From Escarpia spicata (taxonomy: Eukaryota > Annelida > Polychaeta > Sabellida > Siboglinidae), in NCBI GenBank assembly GCA_963995525.1, contig OZ023216.1, positions 54,831,936 through 54,895,935 of the forward strand: 64,000 bases of DNA, written 5' to 3'. Of this stretch, positions 12,142 through 22,574 are shown piece after piece. Under the pieces are notes generated by a model. The model saw only the letters and a list, made by a program, of their open reading frames with translations. It had not been told where the DNA came from and did not search any database. Made by a program: the position numbers and the translations under genes. The first letter of the stretch is position 1. Every line of letters starts with the position of its first letter.

Positions 12142-14358
12142 CTACTCTCTGCTTGCGTAAGAGTGATCGGCCGATTTTCGTGAACTTAACGAATATGGGT
12201 GATCAGTACGATTTCCCGGTGGCTGTCGGCGCCTCCTTCTCACTGGTGTAACTGCCGTTGCTGTCACTGCTACTGTTGTTACTGTATGACTTGCTGGTTT
12301 GGGATCAAGTTGACTCTTTCTGTAGATGTCGTCTTGGCATCTCTGTCGTTTCGCCCTAATGTGGTCTCTCATCCTCTTTGACTTGGTGGCTCGTCTGTGT
12401 AGGCGCACCGATGGCCGTCTGGCATATTGTCGTTGGTAAGCTACATCTTGCTGGATCCGTTTAACAGCGTGAGCAACTCTTCCACCCTTTGTAATGGGAC
12501 ACTGTACATTTTCCAATTTTCGTAGCATTGAATCTCCAGCACCGTAGTTTAGACGATCGATGACTGAACACACACGTCCCAGTGCATTTCGACTGAATTT
12601 AACATTCTTAGGTACCGATGCGGAAAAAGCTCTGTTTGCAGATTCGTTTGGATTTGTTGTTAGTCTGCGTCGTGTCATTTGAAGTGCGGCATTGCCAAGA
12701 CGCATTTCAATCAGTCCTTGAAGTGTTGCTCGATCACTGTCTGTCATATTTAGTCGCGTGAGGCCGCAGGCCTTCAAATGCTGTGAAGTATTCCACCAAT
12801 TCTTGCGACCACCACGGCAGACAATTGCATGTCTGCAACAGTTTCTGCATGAGCCAGAATAGCAGTCGAGTGTGGCTTGAATGATGTCGGGCATACGTCT
12901 AGTTATAACTGTCGTGTCACTGTCGTGAAGTATGTGGACACTTGTGTAGATCTTCTGGCATCTTGTTTTCACATCTTCCGCAATCATTTTTCTGTTTTCT
13001 GCTCGCCTTGCAGCAGTTTCTCCTGGAAACATCCTGGGGGAGAATGATGCTTTCATGATATGACGAAATTGCGTTTGAGACAGATGCGTCGTATCGGATT
13101 GCCTCTGTGTCTCCATACCTGCTGCATCTTGTACACCTCGCGATGCTAATGCATCACCGTCTGTAGCAACATACTTGATTGCAACGTCATCTTGTGCTAA
13201 ACTGTCGCCAATTTGTTTCCCAATTCTGTACTCGGACAGCGGATCTGTTGCTTGCACATTGGCCGTGCAACCAGCATGGCCAGGACAGGTGACATTGACA
13301 CCCTTGTTCCGAAGTGAAGCTTCTAGTTTACACAGCTTGCTGTCCATCCAGAAAGCTATGATTTCCTTTTCACCGGTTTGCCAACTGATTGCAGTTCCCA
13401 AAGCCTGTGACGCATTCTGCCCACCACAGCTGTAAGTGTCTTTGAGATTTGTGGAGTTGTACCGAACATCGACGCTTATGTTAATCGGAGCATCTTCTGG
13501 CAGACCACGCAGAGTGTTGATCTCTTTTGTTTTCTGGCTTCTCCTGTGTAAGTCGTCCATGGTTGCTTGTGCAGTGACAGTTGCGACCTTGTTTGCAGTT
13601 CTCTGTAATCCTGTGCGACTAGGTGGTGGTGTGTCCATTGCAGCTAGAATGTGACGGATCTTTGTGGTCCCTTTTGTCGAATCCTGGAGACCGACGTGAA
13701 GTGCGACATTAGTTGTAGCAGCTCGCTGACCACTACGTCCAGTGCTGACCTCAGTGTACAGTTTGTACATGCGCGAATGATAGTCACAATTTGTACATCG
13801 GAGTGATTGCTTCCAACAGAGACCAATCTGTTGTTCATGGTATATTTGAAACTGTGGAGAAGTGCACGTCGTCTTGCAGGCGTGCTCAGTGTAACATTCA
13901 TTCCACATCTGAGCACTCTTTTCCATATTTAGCAGACGCATCTCGGTTCCTCCTTGATTTTCGTCTGGCTGGAGGTAGCTGTCTGTTAAATCTGGGCATC
14001 GGTATGGCCGCGGTCGTAGAATTTTGCTATTGCCAAGCTTGCCGTCAGCATCGGGTACCGTTAACAGTCCACCAGAAGTTTCTTGTACGACTCTTGAAAA
14101 GTCAGCCATGCCGAGTCGTGGCATCCATACATGACTGTCTGGTGTTTCTGTTGATTCACCATGCATTGCTTCAAAATGTGGGTGGCCTTGTTGGAAACCG
14201 CACTGATTTCTCCTCATTCCTCTAACAGGCGGTGTCTTCCTATCACTATGTTTGCTAAGTTTACCAGTCTCATAATTTGCAGTCTCCTTCATTGTAATAA
14301 TGCAGAATAATCCCGGCAGAATCACAGTTGAAAGGGACAAACCGTTATTTGAAATCAC
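12142..14358 (-). CDS. Mutator-like transposase, uninterrupted 738-codon frame
   Basis: This is a DNA-transposon recombinase that would cut and rejoin its own ends in the nucleus. The protein resembles the Mutator-like transposase domain family of invertebrate genomes. A first catalytic-type acidic motif is 'ISVDVRYNS' near residue 290, followed by 'SCGGQNASQALGTAIS', a Cys/His segment 'VTCPGHAGCTAN', then 'KYVATDGDALASRGV' near 395. A cysteine cluster ('CYSGSCRNCCRHAIVCRGG') lies near 505-525, and an Arg/Lys-rich tail suits DNA binding. An N-terminal Cys/His segment ('CTNCDYHSRMYK') could bind zinc. There is no stop or frameshift over 2.2 kb, unlike the other transposon genes here, so it is young or still under selection. 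The start is uncertain: a Met about 22 codons in (14293) is an alternative. No terminal inverted repeats were found. Family assignment is from memory of conserved wording, not a search. Confidence 0.8.
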   Translation of the reverse strand: MISNNGLSLSTVILPGLFCIITMKETANYETGKLSKHSDRKTPPVRGMRRNQCGFQQGHPHFEAMHGESTETPDSHVWMPRLGMADFSRVVQETSGGLLTVPDADGKLGNSKILRPRPYRCPDLTDSYLQPDENQGGTEMRLLNMEKSAQMWNECYTEHACKTTCTSPQFQIYHEQQIGLCWKQSLRCTNCDYHSRMYKLYTEVSTGRSGQRAATTNVALHVGLQDSTKGTTKIRHILAAMDTPPPSRTGLQRTANKVATVTAQATMDDLHRRSQKTKEINTLRGLPEDAPINISVDVRYNSTNLKDTYSCGGQNASQALGTAISWQTGEKEIIAFWMDSKLCKLEASLRNKGVNVTCPGHAGCTANVQATDPLSEYRIGKQIGDSLAQDDVAIKYVATDGDALASRGVQDAAGMETQRQSDTTHLSQTQFRHIMKASFSPRMFPGETAARRAENRKMIAEDVKTRCQKIYTSVHILHDSDTTVITRRMPDIIQATLDCYSGSCRNCCRHAIVCRGGRKNWWNTSQHLKACGLTRLNMTDSDRATLQGLIEMRLGNAALQMTRRRLTTNPNESANRAFSASVPKNVKFSRNALGRVCSVIDRLNYGAGDSMLRKLENVQCPITKGGRVAHAVKRIQQDVAYQRQYARRPSVRLHRRATKSKRMRDHIRAKRQRCQDDIYRKSQLDPKPASHTVTTVAVTATAVTPVRRRRRQPPGNRTDHPYSLSSRKSADHSYASRE

Positions 14359-14359
14359 A

Positions 14360-15129
14360 GACTTCTAATGAGTCTGAAAGTCCAAATCACAGTGACAGAA
14401 CTTGGGTGTGATAAGGGGGGTGGGGAGAGAATCACATTAGTGAAGCCTCCATTTGGAAATCTATATCATAAATGGACCAATGACATTGCAGAAGGGTGAT
14501 TAAACAATCTTTTTTTGTTTACTTCAGCTAATTAAACACATGTGAAGAGGTTGGGAGCAACCCTAATGACATCTTGGCAGAGTGACTACTGGCATTCAGC
14601 TCCTAGGCCCAGGCTGCCAGGACATACTGTCACCTGACTTGATCAGTACTCAATCAGGCAAGTGCCACAGTGTATTGAATGTCTACTAATTGGGTTGTAT
14701 AATACAATTGAACTCATTAAGACGTCTGGCCTTTGAAGAATCCACACTTTAAGGTCATATATCATGTATAATTATAGTTGTCTAATAGGGAAAAAGTAAA
14801 AAAATCAATATAAATGCAACATAACAACTGCCTGTATGTGATATGTTTACAGAAAACATACTGGGCTTTCTGGAAAACAGGGTTAGGTCTTCATATATGC
14901 CGGATGAGAAAGTGTGTACAGTGTAGAGTTATGCCAGATTAGAATATGTCCAACAGTAAAATGCTTACTCATATGGTGCCCGGTCAAGTAGGGTGGCGCT
15001 TTTGAAATGTGTATAGAAAAAAAACATGTGGATGAATTACCCAAAAAAATATTGCACAGTGTTTGAGATAGGAGTGCCTCTAAAATATAGTAATTTCAAT
15101 TTTTTTCTCAAAAATTGCCAAACCTATTT
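14360..15129. other. No gene recognised (upstream flank of the transposase)
   Basis: AT-rich sequence with short open frames. It may contain the undefined 5' end of the Mutator-like element, but no matching inverted repeat could be identified by eye. Confidence 0.35.
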
Positions 15130-15582
15130 GGGGTCAGCACACTGTTGAACTTCCTGCTTGATTACAGACGAAACAAAGTGCAGTATATTTTTGAGAAATG
15201 ACTTTATAATATTCACTTGCTCTGACATAAGTGCACTTGAGTAGTCAGATTTCTAGATGTGATTGTTGAAGCTGTTGACAGTAAAATGGTGTCTTTTTAG
15301 CTGATTTTCCTAAGCGGAAGGGTATCTGGCAGCAATTTGGCTAGTTGACACTTTAGCCGGATTACTGCCTGCATCCAGTTGTAAATATTGATGGGTGTCA
15401 TACATACAGGCATTTTGCAAGAGCTAGAGATATGAGATTTTGACTAAACTCGACCAGCATGTCAATGAGATGATAATAACAGCAGGTGAGAAGTTTAAGA
15501 AACTTTATAGGTCACGTTTTCTTATAATCACACAAAACGTTAACATGGTCGCCAATGGGAAAACTGACAGTGTGCTGACCCC
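15130..15582. mobile_element. Candidate MITE with 16-bp perfect terminal inverted repeats
   Basis: ggggtcagcacactgt at 15130-15145 is the exact reverse complement of 15567-15582, 453 bases apart end to end. There is no coding capacity between them. A target-site duplication is not clear, so this could be only part of a larger element. Confidence 0.6.
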
Positions 15583-16630
15583 TTATAATGACTAACCGGA
15601 AGTTGCATTGAGCTGACCGGAACTTGATGATTCTGGAGACAGAGTATCTCATTATAATCAAACTGGCACATAGATTAAGGTTTCCCTCTTTGACGGCTTG
15701 AACTTCGAGCGCCTAATTTCAGGGATTAATCTACGACCTCTAGAACAGGACGAGACACTTTTATGGAGTAAGTCAGTTCATTCCCTAACGGTTCCGAAGT
15801 TAAAAAGTAATGTACATGTAAAATATAATGTGGGCGTAATTTATAAAACGTAACCTAACAGTTGCAGGAACCATGCTTGCGGTAAAAACTTTGGGAAAAC
15901 AGCTTATGCATCATAGACTTGGCATCATGGAGTATACGCAGACACAATACTGCTGATGTCTACCCTCATGCCAATAGCATAGCAATGTGAATATTATTTG
16001 ACAGTTCTACACTGTCACGACTAGGGCCTATCGTGACGTGAACTTTACATTCTCTCCGACCTTCGTCATTTGGTGTTGATGTAACGATACTCTGTGCTTT
16101 CAAACTTTTTGTAAATTTACTTTAACGACTGTCTCCAAGGCATCCTGTCGGGTGACAGGCATGTTTGCTAGTAATAATAAGGTAACTTCTTTTGCACCTA
16201 AATTTTCATACCAAGCTCTGAGGTGCACCAATACAAAAGGGTTAGTCAATCCAGGTAAGTTTTTAAATGATGGTGAAATTGTGTAATAAATTAAATCTGA
16301 TGAACAGTAATGGACCGGAAAATAGTTGCAAATATAGTTTTGCAATTTCAAGGAGGAGGCTGGCCTTGATTCCAAACCTCGATTTCTGTTTTATTTTCCT
16401 CACTGATCTTGCACTGCTCTCTTCATCGACTGTCTCCATTCCCCTCTATCTTTCACTCTCATTCTTGACTCCTCTCAGAATCCTTCCAGATCTCTAGACC
16501 ATAAACTCATTTAGTGAACTTCCTCCTAATAAATGATCACCGCTGGAATGGGACAGACCATTACACTTTAAGCTATTGTAATGCCCACTTAGCCACATAT
16601 CAATTTGTCATTCATGTCAAAATGAAATGT
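15583..16630. other. No gene recognised
   Basis: Mixed sequence. Short frames at 16100-16497 have no recognisable family features. The end of this stretch would be intron before the exon at 16645 if that exon is real. Confidence 0.4.
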
Positions 16631-16639
16631 TCAACTTCC

Positions 16640-16867
16640 TACAGCAGCACCAGTGCTGGGAAGGCAGGAGGACTACACAGATCTGTCTCCCGGACTTACA
16701 GCAGCACCAGTGCTGGGAAGGCAGGAGGACTACACAGATCTGTCTCCCGGACTTACAGCAGCACCAGTGCTGGGAAGGCAGGAGGACTACACAGATCTGT
16801 CTCCCGGACTTACAGCAGCACCAGTGCTGGGAAGGCAGGAGGACTACACAGATCTGTCTCCCGGACT
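16640..16867 (+). repeat. Four identical 57-bp tandem repeats within a coding exon
   Basis: Copies start at 16640, 16697, 16754 and 16811 and are base-for-base identical, with a partial fifth from 16868. Fifty-seven bases equal 19 codons, so the reading frame is kept and the peptide repeat is TYSSTSAGKAGGLHRSVSR. Identity between copies implies recent expansion or ongoing homogenisation. Confidence 0.95.
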
Positions 16868-16924
16868 TACAGCAGCGGTAGTGATGTGAAATATTCCTAC
16901 GATGACGACTTCACCCAGCATGAA
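16645..16924 (+). CDS. Exon of an unidentified gene, with 19-residue repeats and an acidic YSYDDDF motif
   Basis: A pyrimidine-rich stretch ending 'cctacag' gives a good acceptor, and 'catgaa|gtaagt' a strong donor at 16925. The frame encodes four 19-residue Ser/Gly/Lys repeats, then 'SSGSDVKYSYDDDFTQHE', ending in phase 0. The next candidate exon (20092) starts in phase 0 with an acidic coiled coil, so the two can be joined. Ser-rich segments with short acidic aromatic motifs occur in some centrosomal and cytoskeletal scaffold proteins, but I cannot name the gene. An alternative is that the exon begins upstream at an ATG near 16621. Confidence 0.6.
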
Positions 16925-16984
16925 GTAAGTGTGTAATACGCTATGTATTTAGTCAAGTGGTTTACATTTGTGTGAATGTAAATA

Positions 16985-18840
16985 ATAATAAAATAAATAA
17001 TAATTTTATTTATAAAGCGCCGTATATCCAGAATATAATTCTGCTCAGAGGCGCATAAAAATACAACATTGTTACAATATAAATATACAATTGTTTGAGC
17101 TTACATGGTAAATATATTACATAAGATACATAAATTATTATGTAGAAAATGTAAGGCTCCTAAAATTTGTAATGTATAAGCCTAGCTTATCCATAATAAA
17201 TTAATAGTAAAGTAAACTAATAAATTAATAATAAAATAGGATAAGTCAATAATTAATAATAAAATAATATTGAAAAAAAACCATATAATTATGATTAAGA
17301 TAAATGCAATATAGTACATACTACAAGTAGTCGACAAATGCGGCTTTAAAAAGATATGTTTTCAAATGTGACTTAAAAAGTTCAAGAGAGTCTATCTGGT
17401 GCAGACAGTCCAGCAGATCATTCCCCAGGCACGGTGCCGTCACTGAAAAACCACGCTGACCATATCGTTCTAAATTGTGGCGGGGTACGCTTCCGGCGGA
17501 GCGAAGCTGGCGGCCCGCCGTGTATTCAACAATCATGTTTTCAGTATTTTGTATATTATACGTCATCGAATGGGCAACCAGTGTAGTGCGATCAGCACAG
17601 GCATGATGTGGAGGTGATCTCGGCGTCGTTGCTGCGTTACTACATGCGCCGCTGAATTTTGCACCCGTTGCAATTTTTGTAGCAATCGCTCGTTGATGCC
17701 AAACAACGCCGCATTACCGTAGTCCAGCTTTGAGGTCACTGGAGCATAAACGATGGTTTTACATGCATCAACGGTCAAGCTCTGTCGTATCTTGGCGATG
17801 TTGTGCAGCTGGAAATATGCCGCCTGGCACGTACGAGCAACTTGCACTGACATATCCAGCCCACTGTCCAAGAAAACGCTGATGTCTCGTACTGTCGGCT
17901 GAGGCGCTATGTCACACCCACACACGTGGACTCTTGTAATCGCAGGAGGCACTTTGGTGTTAGGTGCGTAAAAGACAATTGTTTCGGTCTTTGCCTCATT
18001 TAGTAACAATTGATGGTTCGCCATGCAATGCTTTATGTCGATGGTGCATTGTTCAATACGGCGGGTAGCATTGTCTGCGTCACATGGCTGATCACGTGGG
18101 AAATCAACATAGAGTTGAGTGTCATCGGCATACATGTGGTATTTCAAGCAGTGTTTAGCGAATATGGCAGTGATTGGCATACAGTATACTGTGAACAGTA
18201 AGGGACCAAGAACCGATCCCTGAGGCACACCATAGCGCAACAGTTGCCGGCGAGAAATGGCATTGCCAATTTTTATCTCCAGTGTTCTGTCCATCAAGTA
18301 AGATGCCACCCACGCCAGCGCCGAGTCACAGATTCCGATGGATTTCTTTTGTCCGAGTAGTATAGCGTGGTCAACAGTGTCGAAAGCAGCAGTGATCAAG
18401 AAGGACGAGTATTACTCCTTTTTGACAGTCGAGTGCCTGTATGATATCGTCGTGAATACGCATGAGTGCTGTTTCGGTGCTGTGGTGCGGACAATATGTG
18501 CACTGGAACGGGTCAAGCAGTTTGTTTTCGTCAATGTAGCAGCGAAGGTCAGCCGCGACATGTATCTCCAATACCTTTGACACAAAGCTGAAATTGGATA
18601 TAGGGCGGTAGTTCGTAATGTCATTTGCATCAAGATCAGTCTTCTGGAGCAGTGGCATGACCAGCGCATGTTTCATTTCAGATGGCACCGTCGCAGATTC
18701 CAGTGACAGATTGATGATACTCGCCAGAATTGGTGCGATGATATTGATGTCAAGGGTCGAGAGAGCTAGATTTGCAAGGGCATTTGTTCATGAGTCGAAC
18801 GATAGCTGTAGCTTTTGTCGGTGTAGATGCTGACAGAGTA
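16985..18840 (-). mobile_element. CR1/L2-like LINE, 5'-truncated, reverse transcriptase and 3' end
   Basis: Read on the minus strand, the frame runs from 'LSTLDINIIAPIL' (about 18770) through 'NYRPISNFSFVSKVLE' and 'STETALMRIHDDI' to 'AAFDTVDHAILL', then 'GVPQGSVLGPLLF' and the catalytic 'YHMYADDTQLYVDF'. The thumb holds 'SKLDYGNAALFGI' and 'LIALHWLPIR', and the C-terminus has 'LRSAGSVPRHNLERYGQRGFS'. Single-base frameshifts lie near 18390 and 17565. The 3' end has a 'gcgctttataaataaaatt'-type tail with a TTATTA-like repeat at 16985-17010, as expected for this clade. The endonuclease is absent, so it is a dead 5'-truncated copy. Confidence 0.9.
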
Positions 18841-18852
18841 CAAATGTGGAGC

Positions 18853-19167
18853 ACAATGGCACAATGGCTAGAGCATCAGACTCTCGATCGAGAGAATCCG
18901 GGTTTGAGTCCTGTGTCAAGCTTTGGGCAAGTTTGTACACTCTGCGTTGCTCCAGTTCACTCAGCTGTAAGAATGAGTACTTGGCTATATGCAGTGGTCG
19001 AAATTTGTGTACGAATAGTCTTCGCACATTAATTGAAGCATGGCTAAATGTTTCATAGAGAAGTCAAGATGGTGTTCGATTGAACTGGTCTGCCAGGGAG
19101 TAAAGTGTAAAAAAGCACTTTGAGCAGTCCTAAGGACTGGATACTGCGCTATATAAGAACTCATCTG
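18853..19167 (+). mobile_element. tRNA-headed SINE, copy 2 (with 5' head)
   Basis: The head shows a tRNA-like arrangement: 'tggctagagcatcagactct' resembling box A and 'gggtttgagtcc' resembling the box B consensus of RNA polymerase III promoters. The body has 'gtgtacgaatagtcttcgc' and 'ctgccagggagtaaagtgta', and it ends 'ctgcgctatataagaact'. The 3' end resembles LINE 3' ends with 'agcgctt...gcgctatataa', which suggests mobilisation by a CR1/L2-type LINE (inference). It directly abuts the LINE at 16985-18840. Confidence 0.85.
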
Positions 19168-19249
19168 TGTGTAATACATTGTGTATTTAGTCTTAGTGCT
19201 TTTGATTGAGTGAATGTCAATTTACTAGTATAAAACATAACAGCAATTA

Positions 19250-19680
19250 AAACATGGATCAATACAAGTTAAATCAGAGATCAATATCGAGATTATCACA
19301 AAAATCAACACAGATCAATGCAGATCAATATGGAGATCAACACAGATCAATATGGGTATCAATATGGATGTCAGAGATCAGCATAGATCAGTATAGAGAA
19401 CAACGCATTGATAAACATAGATATCCTTACAGAGATCAAGACAGATCAATATAGAGATCAGTGCAGAAATCAACACTGAGATCAATACAGAGATCAATAC
19501 AGAAATCACCACATATATAAATGCAGAGATCAACACAGATGAATACAAATCAATACTTTATAAAGATCAGTGCAGAGATCAACATAAAGCAATAGAGACC
19601 AACCCAGGTCAACATAGATCAATACAGTGATCAATATAGATAAATAAGATATTTAAGATACACAGAGATCAATATATGTT
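19250..19680. repeat. Degenerate AGATCAATAC decamer-like tandem repeat
   Basis: Roughly forty imperfect copies of an 'agatcaatac'-like word occur with variable spacing. No coding function is supported. Confidence 0.8.
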
Positions 19681-19719
19681 TGTTGGAATCTTTGAAAATA
19701 TAGTGTCACATATTTGGTA

Positions 19720-19910
19720 GCAGGGAGCCAGACAGTTTCTCTACCTGCAGTTAGCAGGTATAGTAATTTGCAACATGAAGTCTTCTGTGCTGAACGTGGG
19801 AAAATGGGAAATCATTGAACATCAAAGGGCATTGCGGTTAACTCTGCCCGACTCGACTGCATTGCCATAATTCTTATTTTGAAACTGGATGTTTTGTTTA
19901 CTAATACTAT
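19720..19910. repeat. Dispersed repeat, inverted partner of 26275-26450
   Basis: Landmarks 'tttctctacctg', 'aacgtgggaaaatgggaaatc' and 'actggatgttttgtttac' occur here in plus orientation and, diverged, as reverse complements at 26275-26450. It is a two-copy dispersed element of unknown class. Confidence 0.65.
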
Positions 19911-20091
19911 TAGAACAGGTGGTCGTGCCATCAAATTGCGACTGTTGTTACGCGCTTACTAAACACTATTTGGCTGGCAGTAAACCTTCAGCATTATTGT
20001 CACAGAAAATTATAATAAATGAACAGACTCATCACTGCCTCCTTTGATACTTCCTTCTACTCAACTCAACAACTATTGTGGTGTTTAATAG

Positions 20092-20272
20092 GAGGAAGAG
20101 GAGGAGCACCAAGAGGAGGAAGTAATCCAGGAGGAGGAGGAGAGAGAGGAGAGGGAGGCCGCCCACCAGGCTGAGGTGGCCTACATTGAGAGGAAGCTGC
20201 AGGCGTTGGAAGTCAGGGCGAGTCTGTCGCTCTCCCCTCCCCCCCACCCTCCCCCACAGTCACACCACGAGC
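20092..20272 (+). CDS. Coiled-coil exon of an unidentified gene
   Basis: The acceptor 'gtttaatag|GAGGAAG' and donor 'GAGC|gtatgt' bound 181 bases, phase 0 in and phase 1 out. The peptide begins with a long Glu-rich run, continues 'AAHQAEVAYIERKLQALEVRAS' (heptad-like, coiled coil), then a Ser/Pro-rich tail 'LSLSPPPHPPPQSHHE'. It joins in phase with the exon ending at 16924 and with the one starting at 22494. A centrosomal or cytoskeletal scaffold is possible, but the gene is not identified. Confidence 0.55.
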
Positions 20273-20279
20273 GTATGTA

Positions 20280-20465
20280 CACTAAAGCCCTGCGCGGGGC
20301 GGGTTTTGGCCTGCAGCCTGCGGGGGCCCGCGGGCTGGATTTTTGTTGTTGTTGCGGTGCGGGTTAAGTTTCAATTTGGGCGGGGCGGTCTGCGGGTCAG
20401 GTCACTGCAGGGCGGGGCGGTCTGCGGGCTAGTTATTTCTACATGCCAGCTACTGCAGGCTGATT
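20280..20465. repeat. GCGGGGCGGG-rich repeat, left block
   Basis: Several imperfect 'gcggggcggtctgcggg' units interrupt AT-rich intron sequence. A second block of similar units in the same orientation lies at 21510-21645. The runs of three or more G could form quadruplexes. These may be the ends of an unrecognised element. Confidence 0.5.
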
Positions 20466-20862
20466 TTTTAAACTCATTAATGGTCACCAGTTACTCAAAG
20501 GTGGGACATTCTTTGAACTAGTTAATTGGGGATTACCGGATTGTCCTTTTGTTTGTGTTTAAACAGTGTTATGATAACATGTGCTGGCCTACCCTGCCAG
20601 CTTCAGTCAGGTGTGATTAGTGGCTTCTTCCAGGTGGAAGTATCAGTTCAGGCCATCAATCTGTTTGTGTAATTAAGCCACCAGGATGTCCATAAAGAGC
20701 AGTTACCCCACCAATTAGACAGGAAATGCCTTTGATGTGTGGAGACTGGAGACCATGCCACTTGGCACTAGCTGACAGTGCTAACTTCTAAGAATAAGAA
20801 CTGCCAGTCTTCCTCTGTAGAAGTAAGATGGCTCAAGTCAAATGCCTTCTACAATAGATAAA

Positions 20863-20945
20863 AAGGTTGGACTCTTGATAAGCCAAAAGGCTTCCTTGTC
20901 CACCTGCCATCTAGAGTTAATTCTCTGGATGGCAATCTTGTTAAA
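20863..20945. repeat. Dispersed repeat, inverted partner of 52974-53058
   Basis: About 80 bases, including 'aggcttccttgtccacctgc' and 'catctagagttaa', recur as the reverse complement at 52974-53058. It is a small dispersed element of unknown class. Confidence 0.65.
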
Positions 20946-21509
20946 TCTTGTTTAATCTACACTAGTATAATCCTGTGCCAGTAGCCTGGTCCAGAGTGGA
21001 TTTTGAGCCTGTTATATAGACATGTGAAAACCCTCTCAACAATCGGTAGTCTACGATCAGAAAATATAAATTGCAAACTTCTAATATAAGCAGATTGCAA
21101 ATTGCAACACTGCCTTTGTGCACCAGACTCAACCTTTGAACGACTCATGTTCATGCAGTACAATGGTAAATAGATTATAAGATCATAGGATGCCACTGAA
21201 ATTAATGCCAGCGGTGTGAATTTCATTGTTCTTCATAATAAAAAAATTATCAACTGCCATTGCATATTCACTTGTGCCGAGTTATATCAGTTAGATTAGT
21301 TAATAAATTACCATTTGTACTCTGTACCTTTACTTTGCCCCAGGTCTGCTTATCACCTCCAGGCATTTACCTTATAATGACAAGGGTTCTATTTTTTATT
21401 AAAGATGGAATTCCAAGTACGACATGGTTGTTACCCAGCGCCGTGCATTTGTTAATATTGTAAACAACAACGATTAATAAAGATGATATATTTTTAATGA
21501 TTCCATGTT

Positions 21510-21645
21510 GTGGGCTGCGGGGCGGGTGCGGGCTGACTTTTGACTAATTACTGTGGGGTGGGTTGCTGGCCAAGTTACTGCGGGGTGGGGCGGGCTGCGG
21601 GCTACAAAGTGGCAAAATATGTGGGGCGGGGCGGTCTGCGGTTTG
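21510..21645. repeat. GCGGGGCGGG-rich repeat, right block
   Basis: Units such as 'ggctgcggggcgggtgcggg' and 'tgcggggtggggcgggctgc' match the left block at 20280-20465 in the same orientation. The 1 kb between the blocks shows no recognised coding sequence. Confidence 0.5.
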
Positions 21646-21800
21646 AGTTGTACTATGCACCACCAGCATAAGTTTATTTAATTATTTAACATACGTAACT
21701 TTTATTAGTATTTTTTATATTGCATGTACATTTGTTTTATTTGTTTTAATATGCTGCTTCACTCCAAATGAATTTCCCTCCCAAGGGACAATAAAGTAAT

Positions 21801-21980
21801 ATGATTGATTGTGATTGATTGTGATTGATTGTGATTGATTGTGATTGATTGTGATTGATTGTGATTGATTGTGATTGATTGTGATTGATTGTGATTGATT
21901 GTGATTGATTGTGATTGATTGTGATTGATTGTGATTGATTGTGATTGATTGTGATTGATTGTGATTGATTGTGATTGATG
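21801..21980. repeat. 10-bp tandem repeat (tgattgattg)n
   Basis: About eighteen near-perfect decamers. The minus-strand Asn-His-Gln-Ser frames across it are artefacts. A short gggt run follows at 22025-22052. Confidence 0.95.
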
Positions 21981-22493
21981 TACACCTTGCAGTAAACACT
22001 CGGTGTGTGTGTGTTTTTGTGAGTGAGTGGGTGGGTGGGTGGGTGGGTGGGTGTGAGTGTGTCTGCAATACCTGGATATGTGCGTGCATGCATAAATTAA
22101 GCACAGTGTTATCATCAATACAACATTCAGAGTAGTAATGATTGTTGGCAGACCAATCAGCAGGGCTGTTTGTGCCATTGTAATACTGTTTGTAAACATG
22201 CTTCTTAAATTTTATTCCGCAATTTTACTTATTTGTCAACCTGACATCAACAATTGTTGACGATGGCAGCATCGTGCACCAATTCACCATTTATACCAAG
22301 CCATGCGATGGCGTCCACCACAAATTATAGTTTTGGTTTGCTTTCCTGGCTATTTGCTATTTTGTGACGTTCCCGCCATACTATCGCAATAGTTGTGACA
22401 TTATCACAATTTGTATTTCTGTATTAGTACAGGTATCACAATACCATTACAATAGTAGCTCCAAACTTTCATGGTGTTGTTTTTACGTTTTAG

Positions 22494-22574
22494 GTATAAA
22501 GAACACAAAACACCTCAACGACTTCTGTTACCGCAAACTCTCTCTGCTGAAACAGAAATACCAACAAGCAAGTG
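22494..22574 (+). CDS. Exon with helical peptide, first of two duplicated copies
   Basis: The acceptor 'ttacgttttag|GTATAAAG' precedes a peptide beginning 'IKNTKHLNDFCYRKLSLLKQ', Lys/Leu-rich and probably helical. The donor is either 'GCAA|gtggta' or 'AGTG|gtaatg', both leaving phase 1. Phase 1 entry matches the exit of the exon at 20272. A diverged copy with its flanks lies at 25005-25093. The gene is not identified. Confidence 0.45.

Noticed and set aside
18853..18925. Genuine tRNA gene
   Set aside because: Box A- and B-like words are present, but the cloverleaf stems do not pair convincingly and the sequence continues into the SINE body shared by three other copies.
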